From positions 558,001 through 622,000 of the forward strand of contig JBFMCV010000002.1 of the NCBI GenBank assembly GCA_040754335.1: a stretch of 64,000 nucleotides of DNA. The letters run 5' to 3'. Shown here piece after piece: positions 40,409-49,907 of this stretch. Both the position numbers and the translations under genes were made by a program. The first letter of the stretch is position 1. Each line of letters starts with the position of its first letter. A model generated the notes under the pieces. That model searched no databases, was not told the DNA's origin, and saw nothing but the letters and a program-made list of their open reading frames with translations. Source of the DNA: Thermodesulfobacteriota bacterium (GTDB lineage Bacteria > Desulfobacterota_D > UBA1144 > Nemesobacterales > UBA2774).

Positions 40409-41107
40409 ATGAGGACGTTCGTAATTGGCGACATACACGGGAACCTTCGCGCGCTCAGACAGGTGTTCGAGCGCTCGGGGTTCGATCCGGACAGGGACAG
40501 GCTCGTTTCGTTAGGCGACGTGTACGACGGCCATCCTCATTCAGCCGAATGCGTCGACGAGCTGATGAAGGTGAAGCGCCTCGTCTGGTGCATGGGGAAC
40601 CACGACGCGCTCGCGCTCACGTGGCTACGGGGCGAGTGGGACGGCAGGCGGTCGCTCGGGAAGTGGAGCGTCGGGGACCTGGCCGCGATCGCGCTCTCTT
40701 ACGGAGACGGGCGGACGGAGGCCGACCGGGAACGGATGAGGAAGCATCTGGAATTCGCCTGGGGGAAGTGCGTTCCCTACTACGCGGACGAGGAAGGGAG
40801 GTTCTACGTGCACGCGGGGATCGACTGGAATTATCCGCCTGACAGGCAGCCCGACCCGGAGGTCTATTACACGGACAGGAATACGTACGCGGTGCTCGCG
40901 CAGCTCTACGAGCTAGGCGGGCTCAGGTTCCCTTACAAGGACGTTTTTATCGGGCACACGAAGACGATCATCGAGCATCCGGACGGGAAGCCCGTGAGGC
41001 GGGCCAACCTCTGGAACCTCGACACGGGCGCGGGGACGTACGGGAAACTCACGATAATGGACGCGGGGACGTACGAGTACTGGCAGAGCGATTGGGGGGA
41101 GGAGTAG
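40409..41107 (+). CDS. Metallophosphoesterase (calcineurin-like)
   Basis: 232 residues from ATG 40409. Metal ligands are GDIHG (7-11), GDVYDG (36-41) and GNHD (63-66), then HAGIDW and GHTKT. This set matches the PPP-like phosphoesterases related to bacterial serine/threonine phosphatases and diadenosine tetraphosphatases. The GHTKTIIEHPDGKPV end with WNLDTGAG fits that group. Cytoplasmic. Real substrate unknown. Confidence 0.9.
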   Translation: MRTFVIGDIHGNLRALRQVFERSGFDPDRDRLVSLGDVYDGHPHSAECVDELMKVKRLVWCMGNHDALALTWLRGEWDGRRSLGKWSVGDLAAIALSYGDGRTEADRERMRKHLEFAWGKCVPYYADEEGRFYVHAGIDWNYPPDRQPDPEVYYTDRNTYAVLAQLYELGGLRFPYKDVFIGHTKTIIEHPDGKPVRRANLWNLDTGAGTYGKLTIMDAGTYEYWQSDWGEE

Positions 41108-41268
41108 GCGAGGGGGTAGGGGGGAGGAATCGCCCGCGCTGTGTAGATTATGAAAAAAAATAAGAAAGGTGAAATAGATTATTTTTATCCTTCTTTTCCT
41201 TTCCTGAAATGATCCTGAATCAAGTTCAGGACTTGGTTCGGGACAGGGATGAAAAGAAGCAAAAATCA

Positions 41269-41394
41269 TCCGACTGTACAGAATTGGCTAAAAATCCCAA
41301 GTTAACGCTAAAATGTTTTAATTCCTCCCACACACCTAAAACATTTCTTAACGCGTTAACAGCTGATTTTCTTAACGCAAATTCTGTAATGTCG
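41269..41394. mobile_element. MITE copy 4
   Basis: TCCGACtgtACAGAATTGGC left end and GCAAATTCTGTaatGTCG right end. The inner stem differs from the other copies but pairs: GTTAACGC ... GCGTTAAC and AAATGTTTT ... AAAACATTT. Confidence 0.75.
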
Positions 41395-41428
41395 TGGAAG
41401 GAAAAAAAGCGAGATTGCCGCGTCGCTA

Positions 41429-41517
41429 CGGTTCGTTTGACAGTTACTATTAGCAAAGATCAGTCGCATTTCCGCCATTTTTCAAGTGCGACCAATTCCT
41501 CGCACGCTCGAAATCGT
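41429..41517. mobile_element. J element in a G repeat
   Basis: Between GAGATTGCCGCGTCGCTACG and CTCGCAATGACG; right end GCGACCAATTCCTCGC...CGAAATCGTT. A related unit follows at about 41601-41692 (AATTTGACAG to CCGATTCC...GAAATCG). Confidence 0.5.
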
Positions 41518-41855
41518 TCTCGCAATGACGATGTGGGGAGGCAGAGGAGGTTCACTAGAATCGGATATGAGCACACATTGTGTGCCGCAGATTCCGCGCC
41601 GTAAATTTGACAGTAGGAAATATCAGAGCCAAGAAAGCATCATGCATGCTATTAGGAGAGAGAGACCGATTCCTCACTCGTTCGAAATCGTTCAGTAATG
41701 TCCCTATTGCCCGCCGTAAAACGGCGGGCAATAGTAGAATTATAAGTTGCTACCTCGCCATGTTAATGAGCTTGGGTGGGTATATTACTGTAAATCCCCC
41801 ACCCAGACACTCCCCCTTTCTAAAAAGGGGGGGAAATTGTTGAGAGTGGTTCGAG

Positions 41856-42785
41856 ATGAGGTTCAGGAACGTACACGTGATAGTTAATCCGGCGTCGGGG
41901 ACGGAGCCCGCGGACGTGGAGATGATAAGGTCGAAGCTCGCGGCCTCGGATTCCGTGTTCAGGATCGCGCTCACGGAGACGGACACGGGGCCTGAGGTCC
42001 TCGCCCGGAAGGCTGTCGAGGAAGGCGCCGACCTCGTCGTGGCAGCCGGAGGAGACGGTACGGTGCTCGGCACGGCGGAAGGGCTTATCGGGACGGGCGT
42101 TCCGCTTGGCGTCATTCCCGAGGGGACGGCGAACGTCTTCGCAGCCGAGATGGGAATACCTTCTGACAGCGGCAAGGCGCTCGACCTTCTGCTTGGAGAC
42201 GAATGCGAGGTGAGGCAGATAGACGTGGGAGCCGTCGTCGGCGAGCATTTCCTTCTCAGGGTCGGGATCGGGATCGAAGCCGCGATGACGGTGCTCACCG
42301 AGCCCGAGCTCAAAAGCAGGTTCGGAGTGCTCGCCTACATGTGGACCGCGTACAGACATTCGCGGCAAGCGGGGCGGACGCTCTACGAGCTCGATATAGA
42401 CGGGCGGAAGATGCGGATGAGGGGCGTCACGTGCGTCGTGTGCAACTCGGGGAACCTCGGACTCCCGGGATTGAAGCTCATGCCGGAGATAGATCCTGAT
42501 GACGGATACCTGAACGTCGTCGTCGTGAGGCAGGCGACGCTCCCCGCTCTCTGGTGTATCGTCTCGAACGCGGTGAGGGGACTTATTTCCGTGAAGAAGG
42601 GGTGGGGGGAGAGGAAGGACATACATCTCTATTCGGCCCCGGCGCGGGAGGTCTCGGTCAATCCGATACCGGCGCAGATAGTGGCGCGGGACGGTGAGCA
42701 GATCGACTCGCGCTTCCCTCTAACGATTACGATAGAGCCCGGAGCGCTCCGTGTCGCGGTTCCGCGGAAAGAGGTTATAAAATAA
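41856..42785 (+). CDS. Diacylglycerol kinase-family lipid kinase
   Basis: 309 residues, the usual length for YegS/DagK/BmrU lipid kinases. IVNPASG (9-15), GGDGT (65-69) and GVIPEGTANVFA mark the nucleotide site. The C-terminal beta domain has CNSGNLGLPGLKLMPEIDPDDGYLNVV (in part). It should phosphorylate diacylglycerol or a related lipid at the inner membrane. The next gene begins 3 bp after its stop, so the pair is an operon with a phosphatase. Confidence 0.92.
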   Translation: MRFRNVHVIVNPASGTEPADVEMIRSKLAASDSVFRIALTETDTGPEVLARKAVEEGADLVVAAGGDGTVLGTAEGLIGTGVPLGVIPEGTANVFAAEMGIPSDSGKALDLLLGDECEVRQIDVGAVVGEHFLLRVGIGIEAAMTVLTEPELKSRFGVLAYMWTAYRHSRQAGRTLYELDIDGRKMRMRGVTCVVCNSGNLGLPGLKLMPEIDPDDGYLNVVVVRQATLPALWCIVSNAVRGLISVKKGWGERKDIHLYSAPAREVSVNPIPAQIVARDGEQIDSRFPLTITIEPGALRVAVPRKEVIK

Positions 42786-42788
42786 GAC

Positions 42789-43337
42789 ATGAGCTTTTTC
42801 ACCGAATTGCGGAGACTCTATCTCCACTTCAAGTACCAGGGCGCCCGGAAGGGGATGCTCGCCGCTTACGACAAGATCGCGAGGTACGTTACGGGAGGGC
42901 CGCTCACGAGGTTCTGCCGCATCACGAAAGACCTCTGGATAGGCGGGCAGCCGCGCGGGGCTGGAATGAGGACGCTGAGATCGCACGGAGTCACGGCAGT
43001 CGTGAACATGCGGAGTGAGTACGACTACCCGGAGCTTGCGAACATCCACGAGCTCAAATACCTGAGGCTCCCGACGGACGACAACGGCGCGCCCGCGCTC
43101 GAGGATCTCGCCAAGGGCGTCCGGTTCATCGCGGACGAGATCGAGGGCGGCGGCAGGGTTTACGTCCACTGCTGGGAAGGGATTGGAAGGAGCGCGACGA
43201 TGGCGGCCGCGTATCTGGTCAGCAAGGGAAGCACTCCGGGAAGCGCGTGGAAAGAGATACAAAGGGTGCGCCCGTTCATAAGGCCGACCGAGACTCAGTT
43301 AAAACGTGTGGAAGAGTACGCGGATTTGCACTGCTGA
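42789..43337 (+). CDS. Dual-specificity phosphatase-like protein
   Basis: 182 residues. The PTP signature HCWEGIGRS places the catalytic Cys at 128 and Arg at 134; the likely general acid is Asp97 or Asp98 (LPTDDNGAP). Start of the fold at RFCRITKDLWIGGQPR. The direct link to a lipid kinase suggests a lipid phosphate substrate, as for PTPMT1-like enzymes that act on phosphatidylglycerophosphate, but protein phosphatase activity cannot be excluded. Confidence 0.85.
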   Translation: MSFFTELRRLYLHFKYQGARKGMLAAYDKIARYVTGGPLTRFCRITKDLWIGGQPRGAGMRTLRSHGVTAVVNMRSEYDYPELANIHELKYLRLPTDDNGAPALEDLAKGVRFIADEIEGGGRVYVHCWEGIGRSATMAAAYLVSKGSTPGSAWKEIQRVRPFIRPTETQLKRVEEYADLHC

Positions 43338-43398
43338 GAGAGTCACCCGGGCCCGACGGGGACAATGCAAACAGAATTCTTTTTTTCCTCCAGAAAAT

Positions 43399-43426
43399 AA
43401 AGGGGCGTGAATGGTCACGCCCCTTT
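43399..43426 (-). terminator. Intrinsic terminator between convergent genes
   Basis: AAAGGGGCGTGA-atgg-TCACGCCCCTTT. Read leftward the hairpin is followed by a U-rich run, so it mainly serves the histone-like gene. Confidence 0.75.
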
Positions 43427-43436
43427 GGTGTAACGC

Positions 43437-43697
43437 TTACTTCTTTTTAGCAGCGGTCTTCTTCTTCGGTGCTGCTTTCTTTGCCGGTTTCTTCTTTGCA
43501 GCAGCCTTTTTCGGAGCAGCTTTCTTAGCCGTCTTCTTAGGAGCCGCTTTCTTCTTCGGCGCAGCCTTCTTCTTCGGCGCAGCCTTCTTCGCCGTCGCCA
43601 TGAACGCTACCGAATGACGCGCCATCTTCGACTTCTTCTTCGCCGGCTTCTTCGCCGCTTTCTTTACTGCCTTCTTAGCTGGTTTCTTTGTAGCCAT
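43437..43697 (-). CDS. Histone H1-like Lys/Ala/Pro-rich DNA-binding protein
   Basis: 86 residues, almost wholly Lys, Ala and Pro in PAKKA/PKKKA-type repeats, with one less repetitive stretch in the middle (SKMARHSVAFMATA). This composition matches bacterial H1-like tail proteins that coat DNA. ACAGGAGATT precedes the ATG. Its 5' region (43698-43970) holds a CCCGTCAT...ATGACGGG hairpin. Repeat-rich coding makes length variation between strains likely. Confidence 0.8.
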   Translation of the reverse strand: MATKKPAKKAVKKAAKKPAKKKSKMARHSVAFMATAKKAAPKKKAAPKKKAAPKKTAKKAAPKKAAAKKKPAKKAAPKKKTAAKKK

Positions 43698-44038
43698 TTA
43701 CTAATCTCCTGTTTAAGTGGATTTTTACAGATAAAAGATAAATAGACTTACTAACCCGGTTGTCTCGCAGCAGATACGTTATATCGGGCCGACTATAACC
43801 ACCGCTGCTTCCGTAAAACGCCCGTCATGCAACGACAACCTTATTGCACTTGTATGACGGGGGTCTATTTTCTCATCTATGCAATCCTCCTTTCAGTGAA
43901 ATTACTGACATAATACAACACTGACAGATTTTTGTCAAATAAAATTACCTGTTAATTTATCTGTCAGCCTTGCTTGATTTCTTCGGCGGACAGATTATAT
44001 TTATCCCAGCACTATTTTTGAACCGGAGAACCGGCCTC
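43698..44038. promoter_or_regulatory. Divergent intergenic region
   Basis: Holds a CCCGTCAT ... ATGACGGG dyad (43825-43861). AT-rich sequence with CTGTCAG, CTGACA and TGACAG motifs (about 43905-43967) precedes the rightward gene. None of the dispersed repeats is seen here, unusual for a gap in this window. Confidence 0.45.
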
Positions 44039-44824
44039 ATGACCGAGAAAAATCCCGAATCGAAATACAAGGCGCCGGCGGAAGGAATAGCCGGCGGGAA
44101 GTCGAAGAAGCGGAGTCCTAATTTCCCATGCATCGATCTTGAAAAGGCGCTCGAGCTGACGGAGAAGATATACTCCGTCGACAAGAGGGCCCCAATTCCC
44201 GTGAACCTGCTCATAGCGAGGTGGGGTCTGCCCAAGTACAATAGCTATGTCAGACAGCTTATTGCGGCTCTTACCTACTATGGCTTGTTAGAATCGACGG
44301 CCAAGGGCGAAAACAGGCGCGTTGCCGTTTCGGACAGGGGGTACAGGATACTCGAGAAGGCGCCCGACAGGGCGAAGCTGCTCAGGACGGCGGCGCTCGA
44401 GCCCAAGCTCTTCAACGAGGTCTGGCAGCATTACAAGTCGAGGGGGCTTCCGAGCAACGACGTGCTCGAAAGGGACCTCGTCTGGCAGAACAGCTTCGCC
44501 AACACCAGGTTCACCAAGAACGGGGCGAAGATGTTCATCGCCAACCTGAAATCTACCATCAATTTCGCTAAGATTTTACCGGACAATATCATATACGGCG
44601 AGGACAACAAGTCCGAAGTCATAGACGTGATGATCCACGAGCAGAGCGGGACGGCCTCGACGGGGTCGTTCAGGAGGCTCGACCTAACCCTGGGGAGCGG
44701 GGAGGTCGCCACTATACAGATACCCACCTCTATAACCATGAAGGAGATAAGATACCTTCAGGACGGTATAAATCTCATAAGAGGGGACCTCTTCCCCGAA
44801 TCGAAGGACGACGGGAACAAGTAA
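44039..44824 (+). CDS. Winged-helix (DUF5343-like) protein
   Basis: 261 residues from ATG 44039 (an in-frame TTG at 43970 is unlikely). FPCIDLEKALELTEKIYSVD, then LLIARWGLPKYNSYVRQLIAALTYYGLLE, is a winged-helix-like pattern near that of DUF5343. RRVAVSDRGYRILE forms the wing. The C-terminal 130 residues include LVWQNSFANTRFTKNGAKMF and end with a strand (GEVATIQIPTSITMKEI). Probably a regulator or effector of a small system; no partner is adjacent. Confidence 0.7.
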   Translation: MTEKNPESKYKAPAEGIAGGKSKKRSPNFPCIDLEKALELTEKIYSVDKRAPIPVNLLIARWGLPKYNSYVRQLIAALTYYGLLESTAKGENRRVAVSDRGYRILEKAPDRAKLLRTAALEPKLFNEVWQHYKSRGLPSNDVLERDLVWQNSFANTRFTKNGAKMFIANLKSTINFAKILPDNIIYGEDNKSEVIDVMIHEQSGTASTGSFRRLDLTLGSGEVATIQIPTSITMKEIRYLQDGINLIRGDLFPESKDDGNK

Positions 44825-45715
44825 ATACCTGCCTTCGAGCGCCCGGAAGCCCGTAAAAAGGGCCTCCCGGTAAATTTCCTGTAAAATTCTACGGAACAGA
44901 ATCTGACGGGAAACCGTTTTTTAACGGACAGGATGGGGTGTAAAATTTCACTGCCAAGGATGGATGAGGGTTGGGTTTAAAAGTTAAAGTAACCCTATTG
45001 GAGACGGCCTGTCTAACAGGGAAACTGACAGGTGGTTCATGTAGCACAGGCCGGAAAGCCGGTACAGTCAGGGAGATTGGCGGGGAGGGAGATGTTTGCG
45101 AGTCCGGTAGGGGCTTAGGCGAAGGGGGTTTATTGGATCGATGGGTGAAAGGTAACACCCCCACCCTTGACCCTCCCCCTTGATAAGGGGAGGGAAATAG
45201 AGAAACATGAGATTGCCGCGCTGCTTCCGGCTTCGCTTAAAGGCGGCTACGCCGGGATAAATCGCAGCTCGCAATGACAAAATACTATGAACCCGTTCAA
45301 CCCTTCGACAAGCTCCCGGCTTCGTTAAGGCTACGCCGGATTACCCTACGGCTCATAGCCTCCGGGCGACGTGCCGCGAGCAGGACAAACGGAAAAAACT
45401 AAATCCTCCCTAGCCCTCCTTTGCTAAAGGAGGGAATGAAAGAAAAAAGACGAGATTGCCGCGCTACACTCACAATAGCTCGTTCCGCTCGCAAGGACAG
45501 TCTTGTTTCGCGGCTGGAAGCCGCTCCTGCGGACAGGATGCAGGATTCAATATACAAGATTAAAGAAATGGATTCCCGATCGGGGTCGGGAATGACAAAA
45601 ACTTAGATTCTGAAACAAGTTCAGAATGACGACAATACTTGGATACCCTATCTAGACTTTCGGGAATGACAAACTATTAGTTCACCGCACTGCTTTAGAT
45701 TGACAGGAATAATAA
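44825..45715. repeat. Long gap: structured unique part then repeats
   Basis: 44825-45130 is largely non-repetitive and contains several hairpins (44848-44876, ACGG-gaaa-CCGT with a T run at 44906-44922, CCTGT-cta-ACAGG near 45010-45022, CCGG-aaag-CCGG near 45051-45062). From 45150 on: B, G with K insert (about 45210-45280), F with K insert (about 45300-45392), A (45403-45437), G, E, D and C units. No gene is supported. Confidence 0.6.
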
Positions 45716-46654
45716 TCAGACTGGGACTGCGAGGTTGATGAGGACATCGCCGGTGTTTACCGGCTTGGCGTGTCTGACCGAGAGCGCGAATCCGTCATCG
45801 CGCGCGGTAAGTTCGGCACGATCTCCGCTCTCCGGATTTGAAACGGCAGCGAGTATGTCTCCCTTCCTGACTTCGGCGCCGCACTTGACGCGCGGGTCGA
45901 AGTCTCCCGCGCCGGCTGCTCTCACAGGCGAGCATTTTCTGAGGACCCTGGTCTCGTTCCTCTCGGGCGCGCCCGAGGTTGTCATGCCCAGATAGTCCAT
46001 GAGCCTGAGTATGCCGTTCATACATTCCGAGACGGCGAATTCCGATATGCGGCGGGACTCGCCTCCTTCATAAACGAGCACGCTCTTTCCGCTTAGCCGG
46101 GCCGCCTTTCTGAACGTGCCTTCCATGAGCGGGGAGTCGAGTATGAAGGGCGGAGCGAAAGCGCGGGCGAGCTCCATGTCGACGGGCGCGCCGGCCGTGC
46201 ACCTTATGTGCGGGTAGTTCTCGCTGACCCCGCCCGAGTGGAGGTCGAGACCGCAGTCGGCCGCCGGGAGCAGGTCCCGCATGACCGCGAGCGCGATCTT
46301 CTGCGAGAGCGTGCCCGAGCGGGCGCCGGGGAAGCCCCTGTTGAGGTCCATGCCGTCGGGCAGGAAACGGGAGGAGTTGAGAAAGCCCCATACGTTCGCT
46401 ATCGGGAGCGCGATGACAGTGCCGGTATCAGGCACGATGGATCCCGACGCGATCATGCGCCTGAGCGTCTCGACGCCGTTCAGCTCGTCCCCGTGGAGCC
46501 CAGCCGTGATGAGCAGCACGGGGCCGTCCTCCTCGCCCCTCCAGACGCAGACGGGGAGCCTGACCGCGCTCCTGTGCGAGGCGACCTCGATGCGGAGGAA
46601 TTCCTTCCCGCCCCTCGGGATGAGTCTGCCGTTTATCTTTATCGCCCTTTTCAT
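45716..46654 (-). CDS. Succinylglutamate desuccinylase/aspartoacylase-family protein
   Basis: 312 residues, M14-like zinc fold. Metal ligands are His54 and Glu57 in TAGLHGDELNG and the later His in GLDLHSGG (about 145). The C-terminal domain (VRAAGAGDFDPRVKCGAEVRKGD) resembles the biotinyl-like C-terminal lobe of this family. It begins directly after the stop of the RimK-like ligase gene, so both should act on one amino-acid-modified product. Hydrolysis of an N-acyl or glutamyl amide is likely; the exact substrate is not evident. Confidence 0.85.
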   Translation of the reverse strand: MKRAIKINGRLIPRGGKEFLRIEVASHRSAVRLPVCVWRGEEDGPVLLITAGLHGDELNGVETLRRMIASGSIVPDTGTVIALPIANVWGFLNSSRFLPDGMDLNRGFPGARSGTLSQKIALAVMRDLLPAADCGLDLHSGGVSENYPHIRCTAGAPVDMELARAFAPPFILDSPLMEGTFRKAARLSGKSVLVYEGGESRRISEFAVSECMNGILRLMDYLGMTTSGAPERNETRVLRKCSPVRAAGAGDFDPRVKCGAEVRKGDILAAVSNPESGDRAELTARDDGFALSVRHAKPVNTGDVLINLAVPV

Positions 46655-47563
46655 CTACACCCTTATGCGGTCGCGCCTCATGCTGCGCACGTGAGCGTTG
46701 TCTTCTATGAATTTAATAATCCTGGAGGCGACGTCAATCCCTGTGGCGGCCTCTATGCCTTCGAGGCCCGGCGAGGAATTTACCTCGAGTACCATCGGGC
46801 CTTTCGAGGACTGGAGCATGTCCACTCCCGCGACGTTCAGGCCGAGGAGCCTCGCCGCGTCCACGGCCGTCTTCAGCTCCTGGCGCGTGAGCTTTATCAT
46901 CTTCGCGGAGCCGCCCCTGTGGAGGTTCGAGCGGAACTCGCCCTCGGCGCCCTGACGCTTCATAGCGCCTATGACCTCGCCGCCCACGACGAACGCCCTC
47001 ACGTCCGAGCCCTTCGCCTCCTTGATGAACTCCTGGATGAGCATGTTCGCCTTGACGCCGTAGAACGCCTCCATGACGGAGCGCGCGGCCTTCCTGTTCT
47101 CGGCGAGCACGACCCCTATGCCCTGTGTGCCGTGGAGGAGCTTTATGACGAGCGGGGTGCCTCCCACGAGCTCGATGATGTGATTCATATCGGTGGGGTC
47201 TGAGGCGAATGCGGTCACGGGCATGCCTATCCCCGCCCGGGCGAGTATCTGCATGCTGCGGAGCTTGTCGCGTGACCTCGCTATCGCCTGCGATTCGTTC
47301 ACCGAGAAGACGTGCATCATCTCGAACTGGCGGACTACAGCGGTGCCGTAGAACGTGCGGGATGCCCCGATGCGTGGGATGACGGCGTCTACGCCCTTGA
47401 GCTTCTTCCCGTAGTGGTAGATCTCGGGGTTGCCCCGTTTTATCGCCATGTAGCATTTGAGGAAATCTATTACCTCGACTTCGTGCCCCATCATGCCTGC
47501 AGCCTCGACGAGACGGCGAGTGGAATAGAGCTTCTTGTTTCTCGATAGCACGACAATTTTCAT
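46655..47563 (-). CDS. rimK: RimK-family ATP-grasp ligase
   Basis: 302 residues from the ATG at 47563 (AGGGGTG upstream). RimK landmarks: [76 protein letters not shown] (ATP-grasp lysine and glycine loop) and [15 protein letters not shown] (metal-binding Glu and Asn). RimK adds glutamate to the C-terminus of ribosomal protein S6; relatives act on other amino acids. The zero-gap M14-type partner argues for a shared modification pathway. Confidence 0.9.
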   Translation of the reverse strand: MKIVVLSRNKKLYSTRRLVEAAGMMGHEVEVIDFLKCYMAIKRGNPEIYHYGKKLKGVDAVIPRIGASRTFYGTAVVRQFEMMHVFSVNESQAIARSRDKLRSMQILARAGIGMPVTAFASDPTDMNHIIELVGGTPLVIKLLHGTQGIGVVLAENRKAARSVMEAFYGVKANMLIQEFIKEAKGSDVRAFVVGGEVIGAMKRQGAEGEFRSNLHRGGSAKMIKLTRQELKTAVDAARLLGLNVAGVDMLQSSKGPMVLEVNSSPGLEGIEAATGIDVASRIIKFIEDNAHVRSMRRDRIRV

Positions 47564-47909
47564 AAAACACCCCTGTGCGTAATGCAATGCCTGTTACGAA
47601 ATTCGAACTCCGGTCGGTCAGGCGTCGTGCCTGACGATATCTGCGGTTGATTGCCTGCGGAAGCTTCTCTCTCGGGAATAGTATGACATAAAAAAGGGGA
47701 AGCGGAAGCGGGAATTTTTTTTGGGGGAAGACAGAACCCTCGCTTCCCCGGAGCTAATGAAAAAGACAAACAAGCAAAAAGGAAAAGGCAATTTTTTTAT
47801 CCCTCTTTTCTTTGATGAAACGCGCGTAATGTGTTCTATGAAAAGACACGGGGGAGAAAAAAGAGTTAATTTTATCCTACTTTTCCTTGATGAAAAGTAG
47901 CAAAAATCA

Positions 47910-48033
47910 TCCGACTACAGAATTTACTAAAAATCTCATGTTTACGCTAAAACATTTTTATTCCACCGCAGCCCAAAAATGTTTTTTAACGCGTAAACAA
48001 TCGATTTTCTTAACGTAAATTCCGTAATGTCGG
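47910..48033. mobile_element. MITE copy 5
   Basis: TCCGACtacAGAATTTAC left end and GTAAATTCCGTaatGTCGG right end. The inner stem is GTTTACGC ... GCGTAAAC and AACATTTTT ... AAAAATGTT. Both TIRs carry the same compensating change (TTTAC/GTAAA). Confidence 0.78.
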
Positions 48034-48474
48034 GGGAAAGACAAAGACGGGATTGCCGCGCACCGCTAAGTTTCGTTCGCTACGCTCGCAATGACAAGAA
48101 AAGACTGGATTCCCGATCGGTGTCGGGAATAACAAGGAAAATTTGGGTGAACCCCCACCCAAGCCCTCCCCCTCAATATGAGGGGGAATGAGGTAAAAGA
48201 CTGGATTTCCGATTTCGCGGGAATGACAGAAAAAAATCCCTCCCGGCCTCCCTTTGCTAAAGGGAGGGGATTAAAGGTATCGCGGCTGGAAGCCGCTCCT
48301 ACGGGCGCGATGGAGCAGGAGGTTGCCGCGGTCTCGCAAGTCGCTCCCTCGCAATGACAGATAAAAGCGAGATTCCCGATTTCTCGGGAATGACAGAATA
48401 TTTATGTACACCCCCACCCTTAGCCCTCCCCCTTAATAGGGGGAGGGAAGTAAAGAGGAAAACCAAATCCACCC

Positions 48475-48649
48475 TAATTTGGATTTACTAACTGCGTTAC
48501 TCCGATTAAGGCATTTCTTTGCCATTTATCAACACCGACCAATTCCTCCGATTTGGCTTCAGCGACATTGGGTGGATGGATGATACGTTCGTGCCCTCAA
48601 CCAGGTGTGACCAATTCCTCGCTTGCTCGGAATTGTTGCTCGGAATTGT
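48475..48649. mobile_element. Nested J pair inside an A repeat
   Basis: A-repeat halves AAATCCACCCTAA and CCTCCTTTTTCTAAGGAGGG flank it. Outer J arms GACCAATTCCTCCG and TGCTCGGAATTGTC enclose an inner J that runs from ATTTGGCTTCAG to CCAATTCCTCGC...CGGAATTG. Confidence 0.78.
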
Positions 48650-48842
48650 CCTCCTTTTTCTAAGGAGGGAATTAACTACGAAATACAAAGCTTCCAGGGA
48701 TGCTGCGAATCCTGTTAATGAGTCGAGGCGTATTCAGTGTGAAGGGCTCTGTAGCGCGGGCTTGTCCCTGTTCACCTGTTTGAATTAGAATATCTCACGG
48801 GAGCGGCTTCGGATAGGTTCTCCACCCGTGGCCGGAAGCGAT

Positions 48843-49907
48843 ATGACCGGACAGAAAAAAACGGCGGTTATGAAGAAAGGCCTCCATCCGGGGGCCCTCA
48901 TACACGTGGGCGAGAGGAAGGTCGAGAAGGTCAGGCTTACCGTCATCGACTACGACCAGGATATGTTCGTCGAGAGGGAGTTCGGGGGAGTTGAAGAGTG
49001 CCTCGAATACGCCGACAGGGAGACAGTAACGTGGATAAACGTGAACGGCCTCCACGATACGGGAATAATCAACAGGATCGGCGAGCACTTCGGCATACAC
49101 TCGCTCGTGCTCGAGGACATACTGGACACGGACAAGCGGCCCGAGCTCGACGATTACGTCGATTACATATTTATTATCCTCAAGATGGTGCTCGTCGACA
49201 AGGAGACGGGGAGGATAGACGCCGAGCAGGTGAGCATGCTGCTGTGCAAGAATACGGTCATCTCGTTCCAGGAAGGGGAAGCGGACGTGTTCGAGTTCAT
49301 AAGGGAGAGGATAAGGACGGGGAAAGGGCGGATACGGAAGTACGGCGCCGATTATCTCGTATACGCGCTCACTGACGCGGTGGTCGACAACTACTTCGTC
49401 GCGCTCGAGGAAATAGGGGAGCTCATAGAGGAGATAGAAGACGAGCTGTTAGCGGACCCGGGCGCGGAGACGCTCCGGGACATATACGGGCTCAAGCGGG
49501 AGCTCGTGCTCCTGAGGAAATACACGTTCCCGCTCAGGGAGCTCGTGCACAAGTTCCAGATATCGGAGTCGCCGCTCATCGACAGGAACACGAAGCTCTA
49601 CATACGAGACCTCTACGACCACGCGATGCAGATCATGGACACGACTGACTCGTACAGGGATATGATCGCAGGGATGCTCGAGACGTATCTCTCGATTTCG
49701 AGCAACCGCATGAACGAGGTGATGAAGGTGCTCACCGTGATGGCGACCATATTCATACCGCTCACGTTCATCGCGGGCATCTACGGGATGAATTTCGAGA
49801 ACATGCCGGAGCTCAGGCACCGGCTGGGGTATCCGGGGGTGATGGTGCTGATGCTGATTGTCGCGCTCGTAATGCTCTATTATTTCAGGAGGAGGAAGTG
49901 GATATGA
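48843..49907 (+). CDS. corA: CorA-family Mg2+/Co2+ transporter
   Basis: 354 residues from ATG 48843. Large cytoplasmic domain (VTWINVNGLHDTGIINRIGEHFGIHSLVLEDI, in part), a long helix (SPLIDRNTKLYIRDLYDHAMQIMD region) and two C-terminal membrane helices with the selectivity motif GMN at 315-317. Forms pentameric divalent-cation channels in the inner membrane. A GTG/ATG further upstream (48828) is an alternative start. Stands alone. Confidence 0.93.
   Translation: MTGQKKTAVMKKGLHPGALIHVGERKVEKVRLTVIDYDQDMFVEREFGGVEECLEYADRETVTWINVNGLHDTGIINRIGEHFGIHSLVLEDILDTDKRPELDDYVDYIFIILKMVLVDKETGRIDAEQVSMLLCKNTVISFQEGEADVFEFIRERIRTGKGRIRKYGADYLVYALTDAVVDNYFVALEEIGELIEEIEDELLADPGAETLRDIYGLKRELVLLRKYTFPLRELVHKFQISESPLIDRNTKLYIRDLYDHAMQIMDTTDSYRDMIAGMLETYLSISSNRMNEVMKVLTVMATIFIPLTFIAGIYGMNFENMPELRHRLGYPGVMVLMLIVALVMLYYFRRRKWI

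Larger units (their letters stand above)
41108..41855. repeat. Repeat mosaic with MITE copy 4 and J elements
   Basis: Hairpin with a C insert (41190-41260), MITE copy 4 (41269-41394), J element in a G repeat (about 41429-41517), a GCACACATTGTGTGC hairpin (about 41570-41590), another J (about 41601-41692) and a B repeat (41791-41838). Confidence 0.7.
47564..48842. repeat. Long repeat mosaic with MITE copy 5 and nested J pair
   Basis: About 47590-47760 is unique sequence without a gene. Then the ACTTTTCCTTGATGAAAAGT hairpin, MITE copy 5 (47910-48033), G, D, B (48151-48190), D, A-like, E (48279-48304), G, D, B (48411-48451), an A repeat holding the J pair (48475-48649), and the 5' flank of corA. 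Confidence 0.7.

Noticed and set aside
44971-45183. Short ORF in the hairpin-rich stretch, considered as an intron-encoded or phage fragment
   Set aside because: No recognisable domain; its 3' end is a B repeat. The hairpins do not match group II intron domains V and VI that I could identify.
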